Part shown: positions 34,766-45,557 of the stretch, piece after piece
Position numbering within the stretch: position 1 is the first letter of the stretch
Layout: the number at the start of each line of letters is the position of its first letter
Assembly: GCA_030145195.1 (NCBI GenBank)
Contig: JAQYVY010000003.1
Coordinates: 1-64,000 of the forward strand
Reading direction: 5' to 3'
Source: Desulfuromonadales bacterium
GTDB lineage: Bacteria; Desulfobacterota; Desulfuromonadia; Desulfuromonadales; BM103
DNA: 64,000 nucleotides
The notes under the pieces: model-generated
What the model was told of the DNA's origin: nothing
Databases searched by the model: none
The model's input: only the letters and a program-made list of their open reading frames with translations
Position numbers and translations under genes: made by a program

Positions 34766-35437
34766 TCAGTAAGCCCCACCCTGCTGCGGAGCGATGGTAA
34801 CCACCACCCGCCGGTTTAATTGACGGCCAGCTTGGTTGGAATTGTCGGCCACCGGCTGGCTTTCACCAAAACCGATGGTTCGCATCCGCATCGCCGAGAC
34901 GCCCTGGTTCGCCAGAGCATTCTGCACACTGGCAGCCCGCCGCTCGGACAGGTCCTGATTATAAACTTCCGCTCCGGAACTGTCGGTATGGCCGGCAATC
35001 TGGATATCAGTCTGCGGATATTGCACCAGCACCTGGGAGACACGGTTGATTTCGTTATAGGCTCCAGGCTTGAGTGCCGCCGAGTTGACATCAAAAAGGA
35101 CGTCTGATTTAAAGGTCACCGCCAGCACGTCAGCGTTCCGCTGAATGTTGGCCGCCTCAGAGGATGCGAACTGCTGCTGCAAAGCCGATTCCTGGTTATC
35201 CATATAGCGACCAATACTTCCACCGGCGACACCGCCGAGGGCAGCACCGATCCCGGCGCCAATCAGAGTAGCCTCGGTGTCGCCACCAATAACCTGCCCC
35301 AAACCAGCACCAACCGCTGCGCCAATCCCGGTTCCGTATAAGGCACCCTTCTGCGTATTAGACGTCGGTGCGGCACAGCCCCACAACATCATCACAGCCA
35401 GGGTCAACACTGACATTCTTTTCAATACCTTCAACAT
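34766..35437 (-). CDS. OmpA-family lipoprotein with glycine zipper
   Basis: A 223-residue lipoprotein. The signal ends in lipobox MMLWGCAAP. A glycine-zipper segment (about residues 32-80, with GIGAAVGAGLGQVIGG and GGVAGGSIG) precedes an OmpA-C/Pal peptidoglycan-binding domain with the signature AGHTDSSGAEVYNQDLSERR. It resembles E. coli YiaD and would link the outer membrane to the cell wall. The ATG at 35437 has AGGAGG seven bases upstream. It is unlinked to tolB or pal genes here. Confidence 0.88.
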   Translation of the reverse strand: MLKVLKRMSVLTLAVMMLWGCAAPTSNTQKGALYGTGIGAAVGAGLGQVIGGDTEATLIGAGIGAALGGVAGGSIGRYMDNQESALQQQFASSEAANIQRNADVLAVTFKSDVLFDVNSAALKPGAYNEINRVSQVLVQYPQTDIQIAGHTDSSGAEVYNQDLSERRAASVQNALANQGVSAMRMRTIGFGESQPVADNSNQAGRQLNRRVVVTIAPQQGGAY

Positions 35438-35750
35438 AATTCAACCTCCTTTTGGTCACAAATTGTAAGATGAATTGCTTTCAAGAATAACGGTAACAAG
35501 TCAAAAGGACTTCTTACAACAGGGTCCTGAATACCTCTTTTTTTCATGCTTTGCCATACCCGAGTATTATAACAGACAAATTCACTTCAACACAAAAAAA
35601 CCCAAATCTGGTTCTGCCAGTAACTTACAGAAGCAGAACAGAGAAACTGGCGGCACAACGACTTCTCAGGCTTGCCATACCATGGGAGCCCGTGCTAATT
35701 TTCTCTTTTGCCTATTTTGAAAAGTTCAACCTCTGGAGGTTTACAGAACA
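35438..35750. other. Intergenic region between OmpA-like gene and gatC
   Basis: A 313-base divergent promoter region. I see no ORF with a ribosome site, no repeat and no RNA structure beyond short A/T tracts. Confidence 0.4.
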
Positions 35751-36038
35751 ATGAAAATTACTCGTGCAGAAGTCGAGCATGTCGGCCGCCTTGCTCGCCT
35801 GGCCTTGAGTGAAGACGAACTCAACGCCCTGACCGGTGAGATGGATGCCATTCTCAACTACGTGGAGCAATTGAACGAGCTAAACACCGACGGCATCGTG
35901 CCTACCGCTCACGCCGTACCGGTGGAGAACGCGTTCCGACCTGATGAGGTCAAACCTGGCTTTACCCCGGAGCAGGCCTTAAGCAATGCTCCCGACGCGG
36001 CCCAGAGCGCTTTCCGGGTCCCCCGGGTTATCGAATAA
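35751..36038 (+). CDS. gatC: Aspartyl/glutamyl-tRNA amidotransferase subunit C
   Basis: A 95-residue small subunit of the GatCAB amidotransferase, which converts Glu-tRNA(Gln) or Asp-tRNA(Asn) to the amide forms. The typical N-terminus [17 protein letters not shown] and C-terminus [10 protein letters not shown] are seen. CTGGAGG precedes the ATG. gatA starts 28 bases downstream and gatB follows. Confidence 0.95.
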   Translation: MKITRAEVEHVGRLARLALSEDELNALTGEMDAILNYVEQLNELNTDGIVPTAHAVPVENAFRPDEVKPGFTPEQALSNAPDAAQSAFRVPRVIE

Positions 36039-36066
36039 TCTTTTACTTCTGACGGACATAATCATC

Positions 36067-37524
36067 ATGACCATCTACGATCTTACGCTCGCCGAATTAC
36101 GAACCAAACTGGACAACCGGGAGCTTTCGGCCGTTGAAGTTGCCGAAGCCTACCGCGCCCGCATTGCCGCCACCGACCAGGACGTCAATGCCTATATTAC
36201 GGTTTGCGATGAATCTGCCATGGCCGAAGCAAAACTGGCCGATCAGGCACTGGCCGCTGGCGAGATAGCGCCCTTGACCGGTCTGCCAATCGCGGCCAAA
36301 GACATCTTCAATACCGCCGGGCTAAAGACCACCTGTGCCTCACGCATTCTGGAAAACTATATCGCTCCTTACGATGCGACCGTAATCGCTCGCATCAAGG
36401 AACAAAAGGCGGTTATCACCGGAAAACTGAACATGGATGAATTCGCCATGGGCAGTTCCAATGAGAACAGCGCCTTTGGCGCGACCCGCAATCCCTGGAA
36501 CCTGAATCATGTCCCAGGCGGATCCTCTGGCGGCAGCGCAGCGTGCGTGGCCTCCCGCCAGGCTGCGGCGGCACTGGGCACCGACACGGGCGGTTCAATC
36601 CGGCAACCGGCATCGCACTGCGGCGTAGTCGGCCTGAAACCGACCTACGGCCGAGTCTCCCGTTATGGCGTGATTGCTTACGCCTCATCACTGGACCAGG
36701 TTGGCCCCATCACCAGAGACGTTCGCGACAGCGCCCTTTTGCTGCAGGCGATCGCTGGCCATGATCCGGCTGACTCCACCTCCATCGATACGCCCGTGCC
36801 TGATTATCAGGCGACATTGACGCAAGAGCTGACCGGCCTGAAGGTTGGTCTGCCCGCAGAATATTTTATTGATGGTCTGGATGAAGATGTCCGTCGTGCG
36901 GTCGAACAAGCCGTTGCCACCTACAAAGAGCTCGGCGCCGAAATCGTTGAAGTCAGCCTGCCGCACACATCATATGCGGTCGCCTGTTATTACCTGATTG
37001 CCACGGCCGAAGCTTCGAGCAACCTGGCGCGCTACGACGGGGTCCGCTACGGCGTTCGTACCGATCAGGCAGAAAACCTGATCGACATGTACATGCAGAG
37101 CAGAGCCGCTGGCTTCGGCGCTGAAGTCAAACGCCGCATCATGCTTGGCACCTACGCCCTCTCTTCAGGCTACTACGACGCCTACTATCTCAAAGCACAG
37201 AAAGTCAGGACTATGATTCGTCAGGACTTTCTCGATGCGTTTGCAAAAGTCGATGTATTGTTGACTCCAGTCGCACCGACCCCGGCGTTCACCATCGGCG
37301 AAAAAACCAATGACCCGCTGCAAATGTATCTGTCGGACATTTACACCATCCCGGTCAACCTGGCAGGCACCTGTGCCATGAGTCTCCCCTGTGGCTTCTC
37401 GGCAGCCGGTCTGCCAATCGGCCTGCAACTGATCGGTAAACCTTTCGAAGAAGCAACCATCCTGCGCACGGCCCATGCTTTCGAGCAAGCCACGGAATGG
37501 CATAAACGGAAACCAGAATTTTAG
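36067..37524 (+). CDS. gatA: Glutamyl/aspartyl-tRNA amidotransferase subunit A
   Basis: A 485-residue amidase-family subunit that releases ammonia from glutamine. The catalytic Ser-cisSer-Lys set is visible: AAKDIF (lysine), GGSSGGSAA and [12 protein letters not shown] (serines). The ATG at 36067 gives the usual N-terminus ([11 protein letters not shown]). It lies between gatC and gatB, with a 249-base repeat-bearing gap before gatB. Confidence 0.96.
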   Translation: MTIYDLTLAELRTKLDNRELSAVEVAEAYRARIAATDQDVNAYITVCDESAMAEAKLADQALAAGEIAPLTGLPIAAKDIFNTAGLKTTCASRILENYIAPYDATVIARIKEQKAVITGKLNMDEFAMGSSNENSAFGATRNPWNLNHVPGGSSGGSAACVASRQAAAALGTDTGGSIRQPASHCGVVGLKPTYGRVSRYGVIAYASSLDQVGPITRDVRDSALLLQAIAGHDPADSTSIDTPVPDYQATLTQELTGLKVGLPAEYFIDGLDEDVRRAVEQAVATYKELGAEIVEVSLPHTSYAVACYYLIATAEASSNLARYDGVRYGVRTDQAENLIDMYMQSRAAGFGAEVKRRIMLGTYALSSGYYDAYYLKAQKVRTMIRQDFLDAFAKVDVLLTPVAPTPAFTIGEKTNDPLQMYLSDIYTIPVNLAGTCAMSLPCGFSAAGLPIGLQLIGKPFEEATILRTAHAFEQATEWHKRKPEF

Positions 37525-37548
37525 TGGATCTATAAACACAAAAAGAGC

Positions 37549-37704
37549 AATTTAACGCAAAGACGCTAGGAAAAGCTAACAGAGGCGCAAAGAAAAACCT
37601 TCAATACTATCAACCTTGAACCTGGGAAAAGCCCCATTGCTTATCGTTGAACCCAGGGTTTCATTGCGAGCTTGCCTTTCACTCTTTGCGCCTTTGCGTT
37701 AAAT
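37549..37704. repeat. Intergenic inverted repeat, GCAAAGGCGC type, copy 1
   Basis: TTTAACGCAAAGACGC and GGCGCAAAG at the left face CTTTGCGCCTTTGCGTTAAA at the right, making inverted ends of an intergenic element between gatA and gatB. A related copy is at 57848-57946. Repeats with this core are widespread in bacterial intergenic DNA; mobility is unknown. Confidence 0.65.
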
Positions 37705-37773
37705 GTCTACAGCCTTGGTTTGGCTTGTTAGTGCCAAAATTCAAAAGAAACTAGGAGCAAAGGGTTTATTCAT

Positions 37774-39225
37774 ATGACTCAACCATACGAAACTGTCATC
37801 GGCCTGGAAATCCATGCCCAACTGACCACCAACACCAAGATCTTCTGTGGCTGTTCCACAGAGTTCGGGAAAACACCCAACTCACAGACCTGCCCGGTCT
37901 GTCTCGGTCTGCCGGGAGCCCTGCCGGTGCTTAACCGGCAGGTGGTGGAGTTTGCGATCAAGACCGGCCTGGCGACCAATTGTCAGATCGCGCCACGGTC
38001 GATTTTCGCTCGCAAAAACTATTTCTACCCGGACTTGCCGAAAGGCTACCAGATCTCCCAGTTTGAGTTACCCGTCTGCGAACATGGTTGGCAAGACATC
38101 GAACTTGAAGGCGGAGAAAGCAAGCGCATCGGCATCACCCGCATCCACATGGAAGAGGATGCCGGCAAATTGATTCACGGCGATACTCCAGAAGCCCTGG
38201 GGACGTCACTGGTCGATCTCAACCGGGCCTGCACCCCGCTATTGGAAATTGTTTCCGAACCAGACATGCGTTCGGCCGATGAGGCAATCTCATACCTGAA
38301 AAAAATCCATCAGATTGTGGTCTACCTTGGAGTCTGCAACGGTAACCTTGAAGAAGGCAGCTTCCGCTGCGATGCCAATGTCTCGGTCCGACCTTACGGT
38401 CAGGCAGAATTAGGCACCCGCGCCGAGCTGAAAAACATCAACTCTTTCCGCTTTATTAAAGAAGCGATTGAGCACGAGGTGGAACGGCAGATCGACCTGA
38501 TCGAAAGCGGCGGCAAAGTGGTCCAGGAAACCCGCCTGTTTGATAGCAACACCGGCATGACTCGCTCCATGCGTGGCAAGGAAGAGGCTCACGACTACCG
38601 CTATTTTCCCGACCCGGACCTGGTACCGCTGGTGATTGACGACAGCTGGATTGATGCCGTCCGCTCCAGTCTACCGGAGCTGCCGGATGCCAAACGTAAG
38701 CGTTTTATCGAAAAGCTCGGCCTGCCAGAATACGATGCCGAGGTCCTGGCCTCTGACCGGCTACTGGCAAATTACTTTGATGCATGCGTCACCCACGCCA
38801 AAGAGGCCAAGGCCTGCGCCAACTGGATCATGGGCGAAGTGCTGCGCAAGCTCAAGGAAACCGATACCCTCATCGGGGAGGTACCGATCTCGCCCGTCAT
38901 GTTGGCGGAGCTGCTAGACCGGATTGCCGACAACACCATTTCCGGAAAAATTGGCAAAACCGTCTTCGAAAAAATGTGGCAAACCGGCCGCGGTGCCGAT
39001 GAGCTTATTGAATCTGAGGGTCTCAAGCAGGTCACTGATACAGGCGCCATCGAAACCCTGGTCGATGAAGTCATCGCCGCCAACCCCGATCAGGTGGCCG
39101 AATACCTGGGCGGCAAAGACAAGCTGATCGGCTTTTTCGTCGGCAAGGTCATGCAGGCCAGCCAGGGTAAAGCCAACCCCGGCATGGTCAATCAACTTCT
39201 AATAAAGAGACTGAAAGGGAACTGA
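37774..39225 (+). CDS. gatB: Aspartyl/glutamyl-tRNA amidotransferase subunit B
   Basis: A 483-residue subunit that binds and phosphorylates the misacylated tRNA. Conserved stretches include [20 protein letters not shown] (start of the cradle domain), [12 protein letters not shown] (zinc ligands), [17 protein letters not shown] and [12 protein letters not shown]. The C-terminal YqeY-like helical domain is complete (ends LLIKRLKGN). It follows the repeat element after gatA. Confidence 0.96.
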   Translation: MTQPYETVIGLEIHAQLTTNTKIFCGCSTEFGKTPNSQTCPVCLGLPGALPVLNRQVVEFAIKTGLATNCQIAPRSIFARKNYFYPDLPKGYQISQFELPVCEHGWQDIELEGGESKRIGITRIHMEEDAGKLIHGDTPEALGTSLVDLNRACTPLLEIVSEPDMRSADEAISYLKKIHQIVVYLGVCNGNLEEGSFRCDANVSVRPYGQAELGTRAELKNINSFRFIKEAIEHEVERQIDLIESGGKVVQETRLFDSNTGMTRSMRGKEEAHDYRYFPDPDLVPLVIDDSWIDAVRSSLPELPDAKRKRFIEKLGLPEYDAEVLASDRLLANYFDACVTHAKEAKACANWIMGEVLRKLKETDTLIGEVPISPVMLAELLDRIADNTISGKIGKTVFEKMWQTGRGADELIESEGLKQVTDTGAIETLVDEVIAANPDQVAEYLGGKDKLIGFFVGKVMQASQGKANPGMVNQLLIKRLKGN

Positions 39226-39230
39226 AGAAA

Positions 39231-40307
39231 ATGAGCAACTGTGCTGCCTTTCCTAACGCCGGCGGTATCCGCCCGATCAGATACGCTGATGGCATCTTAA
39301 GCCTGCTCGACCAACGACGTCTGCCGAACGAAGAGCTCTGGCTGGAGTATTCTGATTATCGGGAGGTGGCTGAAGCGATTCGGAGCATGGTGGTTCGCGG
39401 CGCTCCGGCAATCGGCATCACGGCAGCATACGGGGCCTTTCTCGGCGCTCGCGCCATCGAAGCCGACAACTACGCCGACTTCATGAACGCCTTTAATAAA
39501 ATCTGCGAGGTTCTGGCGACGACACGACCGACCGCAATCAACCTGTGCTGGGCTTTGGATCGGATGAAGAGTCTGGCTCAGGCCAACGCCGAGCAATCAC
39601 CCAACAACCTCAAAATCGGCCTAGAATACGAGGCCATGGCGATTGCCGAAGAGGATGTTCGCATCAACATGAACATGGGCCGCCACGGCAATACCTTGCT
39701 CCCAAACAAAGTCAAAATCCTGACCCACTGCAACGCCGGAGCCCTGGCAACCGGCGGCTACGGTACGGCACTCGGCGTGATCCGGGCGGCGGTGGCTGCG
39801 GGCAAACAGGTCTCGGTTTATGCGGACGAAACCAGACCTTTCCTTCAAGGAGCCCGTCTGACCGCCTGGGAACTGCAGCGAGACGGCATCGAGACAACCC
39901 TGATCTGCGACAACATGGCTGGCTACATGATGGCCAAGGGTGAGGTCGACGCGGTCATCGTTGGTGCCGACCGGATTGCCGCCAACGGTGACGTTGCCAA
40001 CAAAATTGGCACCTATACAGTCGCCGTGCTGGCAAAAGAACATAATATTCCCTTTTACGTTGCCGCCCCGGTTTCAACCATTGACCTGAAGCTAAGCGAC
40101 GGCTCAAAAATTCCGATCGAAGAACGCGACGGTCGGGAAATCACTCACCTTGGAGATCAGCAGCTGGCCCCCACCGGCATCGCCACCTGCAACCCGGCGT
40201 TTGATATCACTCCGGCCCGACTGGTCAGTGCCATCATTACTGAACATGGTGTGGCCAAGGGCAATTATCTTGAGCAACTAGCTGGTTTTGTTCGCCAGAG
40301 TAGGTAA
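39231..40307 (+). CDS. mtnA: S-methyl-5-thioribose-1-phosphate isomerase
   Basis: A 358-residue isomerase of the methionine salvage pathway, converting methylthioribose-1-phosphate to methylthioribulose-1-phosphate. Conserved blocks are MVVRGAPAIGITAAYG, THCNAGALATGGYGTALG (catalytic cysteine) and VIVGADRIAANGDVANKIGT (catalytic aspartate). It starts six bases after gatB and stops eight bases before glnE. No other mtn genes are in the window; metH is a distant methionine link. Confidence 0.94.
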   Translation: MSNCAAFPNAGGIRPIRYADGILSLLDQRRLPNEELWLEYSDYREVAEAIRSMVVRGAPAIGITAAYGAFLGARAIEADNYADFMNAFNKICEVLATTRPTAINLCWALDRMKSLAQANAEQSPNNLKIGLEYEAMAIAEEDVRINMNMGRHGNTLLPNKVKILTHCNAGALATGGYGTALGVIRAAVAAGKQVSVYADETRPFLQGARLTAWELQRDGIETTLICDNMAGYMMAKGEVDAVIVGADRIAANGDVANKIGTYTVAVLAKEHNIPFYVAAPVSTIDLKLSDGSKIPIEERDGREITHLGDQQLAPTGIATCNPAFDITPARLVSAIITEHGVAKGNYLEQLAGFVRQSR

Positions 40308-40315
40308 TCGACCTG

Positions 40316-43300
40316 ATGACTTTTGCTGAAACGCCAACATGGCGTGAACAACTCTTGGCTGGCGATGAAAAGGCCCTTGCGGACACAGCTGCAAAAGCAG
40401 GTTTTTTGGAACCAGCAAAAACCGCAACCAACCTGTCCCTGTTGCAGGAAACCTTTACCAACCCCAAACTTGTCATGAACCTCGCCAGACAGGCGCTGAC
40501 AACCGCTGATCCAGACCTCGCACTCAACAACCTCGAACGTCTGAGTGGAACAGTTGAAAAACAGCGACTGGCCGAGGTTCTTAACGAACCAACGCCTACT
40601 CGCCAGCTACTGACGATCCTTGGTGCCTCACCCTTCCTCGCCGGTATCCTCTGCCGCCGAGCCAGTTTTTTTGAAGGCCTGTTTTTCCAGTCCCAATTTG
40701 AGCACCGCAAAACCGAAGAGCAGATGAACACCGAGCTGCAACAGATAATCGCCGACACGGCCGACACTGCGACATTGAAACAGGGTCTACGTTGCTATAA
40801 AGCCCAGGAGATGTTACGCATCGGTGGCCGCGACCTGTGCGGCATGGCAGAGCTTGAGGAAGTCACCGCCGAACTTTCATCGCTCGCCGCAGCCACACTG
40901 CAAAGAGCCTTCGAAGTCTGTAGTCTCCAATTACAGGCCGAATACGGCATCCCCCTGCTCGACGCGACAGAAGGAGAACCTGAGAAAGAAGCCGAATTCA
41001 CCATCCTCGGCATGGGCAAGTTCGGCGGCTGCGAGCTCAACTTTTCCTCCGATGTCGATCTGATCTACTTCTACACTTCGGACCACGGCCAAACCACCGG
41101 CATCCCGGATCCGGTTCGTGGCGTCCGTAACCAAATTTCTCTGCACCAATATTTTATTCGTCTTTCGGAAATAATCAGCAAGGCGATCGGGCAAGCGACC
41201 GATGACGGCTTTGTGTTCCGGGTCGACCTGAGACTGCGCCCTGAAGGCAACAGTGGCGAAATGGCCAACTCCATCGCGGGCGCTGAAATCTATTACGAAA
41301 GCTGGGGACAGAGCTGGGAACGTTCGGCCATGCTCAAAGCCCGTCCGGTGGCTGGGTCAAAAGCACTGGGTGAACTGCTGCTAAAACGACTGGAACCGTT
41401 CATCTATCGCCGACACCTTGATTACGCCATGATCGAAGATATCAAGGTAATGAAACAGAAAATCGACCGGAGTCTGACCCGCGAACGAGAAGGTGAGCTG
41501 AACCTCAAGCTGGGACAGGGAGGGATCCGTGAAATTGAGTTCTTCATTCAAGCACTCCAGTTAATCAACGCTGGCAAGAAGCCCCTGTTGCGAGAACGCA
41601 ATTCCCTCAAGGCCTTAAGCCTCCTTTGCAAGGAAGAGCTAATCACTCCAGATGAACGTGACAGTTTAGGCTCTGCCTATCGTTTTTTACGGACGGTGGA
41701 GCATCGCATTCAGGTGGTCAATGAGCAACAAACTCACAATTTGCCAACCCGTCCAGAGGAAATAACTGCTCTGGCCCGACGTTGCGGCTTCAACAACTGT
41801 GACGAGTTTCTGATGACGCTGCAACAGCACCGCGACAATGTTTCCGCGATTTTCCGAGATCTTTTTTATACCAGCGAAGAGGAACTGCCATCGCAGGTCA
41901 ATGCCAGGGTCGCTTTCCTGTTCGACCCTGAGGCCGACCCTGACCTCTGTATGGACATCCTTGAGGAGAAGGGCTTTCGTAATCCTGAAGCCGCCTATGA
42001 AAGCCTGACCATACTCCGCAAAGGGGGAACACATGGGTATCTGACCGAGCGAGCCAGACGACAACTGGACCGGATTGCGCCGTTACTTTTTCAGGAAGTT
42101 CTCAACAGTCCAGATCCACCCATGGCCCTGGCCAATCTTGAAAAGTTCCTCGCGGCCTGTCGCCGGGCACGCGGAACTTATTATGCCCTGCTGGCTGAAA
42201 ATGCTGAGATCATCAAAGTTCTGATTTCTCTCTTTGCCACCAGTCAATTTCTATCGCGCACCTTCATCCAGCACCCGGAGGTGCTCGATGCTCTGGTCTC
42301 GCGCGCCTACGCCCAGAACATCAAAGAACCGAGGGCCCTCTCCGAAGAACTCGCAGAACAGATCAACCAGGTCACTCACTACGAGGACAAGTTGAACCAG
42401 TTACGCCGCTTTCGCAATGAAGAGTTCCTGCGGGTGGCTCTGAATGACATTTACGGCCATACCCCACAGGGGCAAACGGCTCGACAACTTTCCCTGATCG
42501 CCGATGCCTGTCTGCAGCAAGCGCTCTCCATCTCCCGTGAAGAGCTGGTGACACGCTATGGTCTGCCTTATTGTCATGAGACCGACGGACCCCGCCATGA
42601 AGCAGAGTTCGCTATTATCGGCCTCGGCAAACTGGGTGGCATGGAGCTCAATTATCACTCGGACCTGGACATCATCTTCATCTACGAAGGTGAAGGCAAG
42701 ACCCAGCCGGTTGCCGGGACTGACCCAGACCGGTTTCGACCGCAAACCAATCAGCAGTACTTTGCCCGCCTGGCTCAGCGCATTATTTCAGTGCTATCTG
42801 TGATGACCCAAGAAGGCCATGTCTACGAAATAGATACCCAACTGCGACCTTCCGGGAATCAGGGTCCGCTGGTCACCTCCCTGCCCGCTTATCGCGACTA
42901 CCACCAAAATTCAGCAGCTTCCTGGGAGCGACAAGCCTTGATCAAGGCCCGCGTTGTGGCTGGAGCGACAAATCTGGCCACAAGTTTCGACGCCTTGACC
43001 GCGCAAACTGTTTATGAGCGTCCTGTTGCAGACAACCTTGCCGCGGAGATTTATCGCCTGCGACAACGCATGGAAAAAGAGTTGGGCAAAGAAGATAACC
43101 AGCATCGCAACATCAAGACTGGACGCGGCGGCATGGTCGATGTTGAGTTTTTGGCCCAATACCTGCAACTTTGTCATGGCCAGGCGCACCCGAACTTACG
43201 TTGCCGAAACACCCTCGATGCGCTATCGGCGCTGTTTGAAGAGAACTTAATCCTGGGAGAAGATTACACGAACCTGGTCAGCGGATATAAGTTTTTGCGG

Positions 43301-43510
43301 CGGATGGAAAACAAGTTGCGGCTGGTTCACGACCAGTCAATCAACAAACTTGACGCTGAGCCAGAGTATTTGGCCAAACTGGCGAGACACCTTGGATATC
43401 CAGAGCAACCAATCCAACCGGAGCTGGCGCTGCTTGAAGAATATGCTCAGGTCACGCAAAAGATTAGAGAAGTTTTCGATCATTACCTGACCGCTACGGA
43501 GGCAATCTAA
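40316..43510 (+). CDS. glnE: Glutamine synthetase adenylyltransferase/deadenylase
   Basis: A 1064-residue bifunctional enzyme controlling glutamine synthetase by AMP addition and removal. Two nucleotidyltransferase domains are recognisable: GKFGGCELNFSSDVDLIYFY in the N-terminal deadenylase half (about 230-250) and GLGKLGGMELNYHSDLDIIF in the C-terminal adenylylase half (about 765-785), each followed by a GlnD-type helical domain (RHLDYAMIEDIKVMKQKI; KTGRGGMVDVEFLAQYLQ). Length exceeds E. coli GlnE (946). It is followed one base later by the receiver/DUF4388/J-domain/TPR gene. Confidence 0.95.
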   Translation: MTFAETPTWREQLLAGDEKALADTAAKAGFLEPAKTATNLSLLQETFTNPKLVMNLARQALTTADPDLALNNLERLSGTVEKQRLAEVLNEPTPTRQLLTILGASPFLAGILCRRASFFEGLFFQSQFEHRKTEEQMNTELQQIIADTADTATLKQGLRCYKAQEMLRIGGRDLCGMAELEEVTAELSSLAAATLQRAFEVCSLQLQAEYGIPLLDATEGEPEKEAEFTILGMGKFGGCELNFSSDVDLIYFYTSDHGQTTGIPDPVRGVRNQISLHQYFIRLSEIISKAIGQATDDGFVFRVDLRLRPEGNSGEMANSIAGAEIYYESWGQSWERSAMLKARPVAGSKALGELLLKRLEPFIYRRHLDYAMIEDIKVMKQKIDRSLTREREGELNLKLGQGGIREIEFFIQALQLINAGKKPLLRERNSLKALSLLCKEELITPDERDSLGSAYRFLRTVEHRIQVVNEQQTHNLPTRPEEITALARRCGFNNCDEFLMTLQQHRDNVSAIFRDLFYTSEEELPSQVNARVAFLFDPEADPDLCMDILEEKGFRNPEAAYESLTILRKGGTHGYLTERARRQLDRIAPLLFQEVLNSPDPPMALANLEKFLAACRRARGTYYALLAENAEIIKVLISLFATSQFLSRTFIQHPEVLDALVSRAYAQNIKEPRALSEELAEQINQVTHYEDKLNQLRRFRNEEFLRVALNDIYGHTPQGQTARQLSLIADACLQQALSISREELVTRYGLPYCHETDGPRHEAEFAIIGLGKLGGMELNYHSDLDIIFIYEGEGKTQPVAGTDPDRFRPQTNQQYFARLAQRIISVLSVMTQEGHVYEIDTQLRPSGNQGPLVTSLPAYRDYHQNSAASWERQALIKARVVAGATNLATSFDALTAQTVYERPVADNLAAEIYRLRQRMEKELGKEDNQHRNIKTGRGGMVDVEFLAQYLQLCHGQAHPNLRCRNTLDALSALFEENLILGEDYTNLVSGYKFLRRMENKLRLVHDQSINKLDAEPEYLAKLARHLGYPEQPIQPELALLEEYAQVTQKIREVFDHYLTATEAI

Positions 43511-43511
43511 G

Positions 43512-45416
43512 ATGGATCACGAAGACAACGGCAAGCGTATCCTGATCGTCGACGACGACCCAAACATCCGGCGTTTCCTCACTGAATCGTTGCGGCTGCG
43601 GGGATATGACGTACAGAGCTACGAAACAGCCGAAACCGCATTGCAACAGCTCGAAAGTCACAGCTTTGACCTGGCGTTGCTCGACATCCTTCTACCAGGC
43701 ACCAACGGGCTACAACTTTGCCGCAAGCTAAGGGATCTGCCGGCGACCAAGGAACTGCCGATCATCATGATGACCGCCTTCTACAAGCAGGCTGACCATA
43801 TCCGTGATGCCCGTGAACAGTATGGCGCAACAGACTACCTGCTCAAACCTTTTCCGCTGAAAACGTTGCATGAAAAGATCGATGCGTTAATTGGCGCGCC
43901 AGCAGCATCTCCCAGTTCCGAACGCCTCAGCGTCGAGGGCAATCTTACCGAAACCAGCCTGGCGCATATCCTGCACAACCTTTACAGCCTGCGCACGACC
44001 GGACTGCTGCACATTGAACATGGTGACGTCAAGAAAGTCGTTTATATTCGTAATGGATACCCGATTTTCGTCCGTTCGAATCTGGTCCGGGAGTTTCTCG
44101 GTCAGATCCTCATACGCAAAGGCACCCTGACTGCAGAAGAGTTGGAGCAGTCACTGCAAGCGGCCAAAGAGCAGGGTCGGCGTCACGGCATGATCCTAAT
44201 TGAAATGGGTCTGCTCACACCACAGCAACTGGATGACACTCTGCGCAATCAGGTCACCGAAAAGCTCCTTGATACTTTTTCCTGGGCAGAGGGCAGTTAT
44301 CGCTTTATTCAGGTTCGCGAGTTCAAAGAGGGTGTGACCAGCATCGACCTGTCGCCAGCGAACCTGATTCTGCAGGGGCTACGCGAATATGCCGACAACA
44401 AGCAACTTTTGAAAGCCCTAGAACCGCACCTCGATCTTTACATGCAACAGGCAGAGAACCCGCTGTATCGCTTTCAGGAGATTCGCCTTTCTGTCAACGA
44501 GCAACGTATTTTTGAAAGTTGCCAGGGGCAGATCACCCTAAAAGAGTTGCTCAAACGCAACCAACTCTCAAAAAAAGAGGCCGAGCCCTTGTTCGCCGCC
44601 CTCATAAGCACCGGAATTCTGGTCGGGCGCACTGAGGCTGAGGTCAACGCCGAAGCTGAAGGTTGCGAGGTTCCCCAGGACTTTCGTTCCAAACGCGCTG
44701 CGTTTTTAAAAGAATACACCTGGATGATGGGTCAGGATTACTTCACACTCCTCGGTGTCAGTAAAACCGATTCTCGCGAACAAGTTCGCAAGTCCTACTA
44801 CAACATGGTCAAGAAATACCATCCGGACCGGTTCTTCGAGCAAGCCTTTTTGATTGATCTTAAAGACAAAGTCAACACCCTCTTTCAACGCATCAGTGAC
44901 GCCCACGACACACTGAGCGATGAAAAAACCAAAACTCACTATCTAAACGAGTTAAAAGACAAATCCTCTAACGCAAAAACGAATCTGGAAAACATCTTGC
45001 AGGCCGAAACTGCTTTTCAAAAAGGGATGTTGCTTTTACAGGTCAAAAAATACGAAGACGCCGCCAAATCTTTTACCGAAGCACTGGAGTTGAATCCCAA
45101 CGAAATAGAATGTCTTTTGTATCACGCCTGGACGACTTATAAATCGAGCGCCAAAGATAAGGACAGCGCCGCTCAGGCTCGCACGAGCCTGCTACGGGCA
45201 GTCACAATCAACCCGAAACTTAGTCAGGCGCACCTTTATCTGGGACACATTTCCAAGGACGAGGGCAATGCAAAGAAAGCACAACGCAGTTTCGAAAAAG
45301 CCATTCAATGCAATCCAAATTGTACCGAAGCACTGCGTGAATTGCGGTTGCTAAATATGCGTAAGGACAAAACGGAAAACGAGAAAAAAGGGTTGTTCGG
45401 GAAGATCTTCAAATAG
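43512..45416 (+). CDS. Response regulator / DUF4388 / J-domain / TPR fusion protein
   Basis: A 634-residue cytoplasmic fusion. A receiver domain (1-125, phosphoacceptor in LLDILLPGTNG, ending DYLLKPFPL) is followed by a DUF4388 (PATAN-like) domain (about 140-260, GNLTETSLAHILHNLYSLRT), a helical region, a J-domain (about 405-475, DYFTLLGVSKTDSREQVRKS with the HPD motif in YHPDRF) and TPR repeats (about 490-620). The J-domain HPD should stimulate a DnaK-type chaperone. A phosphorylation-controlled chaperone adaptor is a reasonable reading. It lies one base after glnE; no partner kinase is adjacent. Confidence 0.88.
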   Translation: MDHEDNGKRILIVDDDPNIRRFLTESLRLRGYDVQSYETAETALQQLESHSFDLALLDILLPGTNGLQLCRKLRDLPATKELPIIMMTAFYKQADHIRDAREQYGATDYLLKPFPLKTLHEKIDALIGAPAASPSSERLSVEGNLTETSLAHILHNLYSLRTTGLLHIEHGDVKKVVYIRNGYPIFVRSNLVREFLGQILIRKGTLTAEELEQSLQAAKEQGRRHGMILIEMGLLTPQQLDDTLRNQVTEKLLDTFSWAEGSYRFIQVREFKEGVTSIDLSPANLILQGLREYADNKQLLKALEPHLDLYMQQAENPLYRFQEIRLSVNEQRIFESCQGQITLKELLKRNQLSKKEAEPLFAALISTGILVGRTEAEVNAEAEGCEVPQDFRSKRAAFLKEYTWMMGQDYFTLLGVSKTDSREQVRKSYYNMVKKYHPDRFFEQAFLIDLKDKVNTLFQRISDAHDTLSDEKTKTHYLNELKDKSSNAKTNLENILQAETAFQKGMLLLQVKKYEDAAKSFTEALELNPNEIECLLYHAWTTYKSSAKDKDSAAQARTSLLRAVTINPKLSQAHLYLGHISKDEGNAKKAQRSFEKAIQCNPNCTEALRELRLLNMRKDKTENEKKGLFGKIFK

Positions 45417-45557
45417 AAACAAGTTGGATTTAATCAGAAGTTGTGGGGAAAGCATCAAGCCGGTCCATAAGCACGTCAATTTTTCGTGAGACAAATTGAA
45501 TCAAGCGTTTACACAGAGACCTCAGAAGAAGAAGCTTTGCCTGAGAAAAAACGGTAA

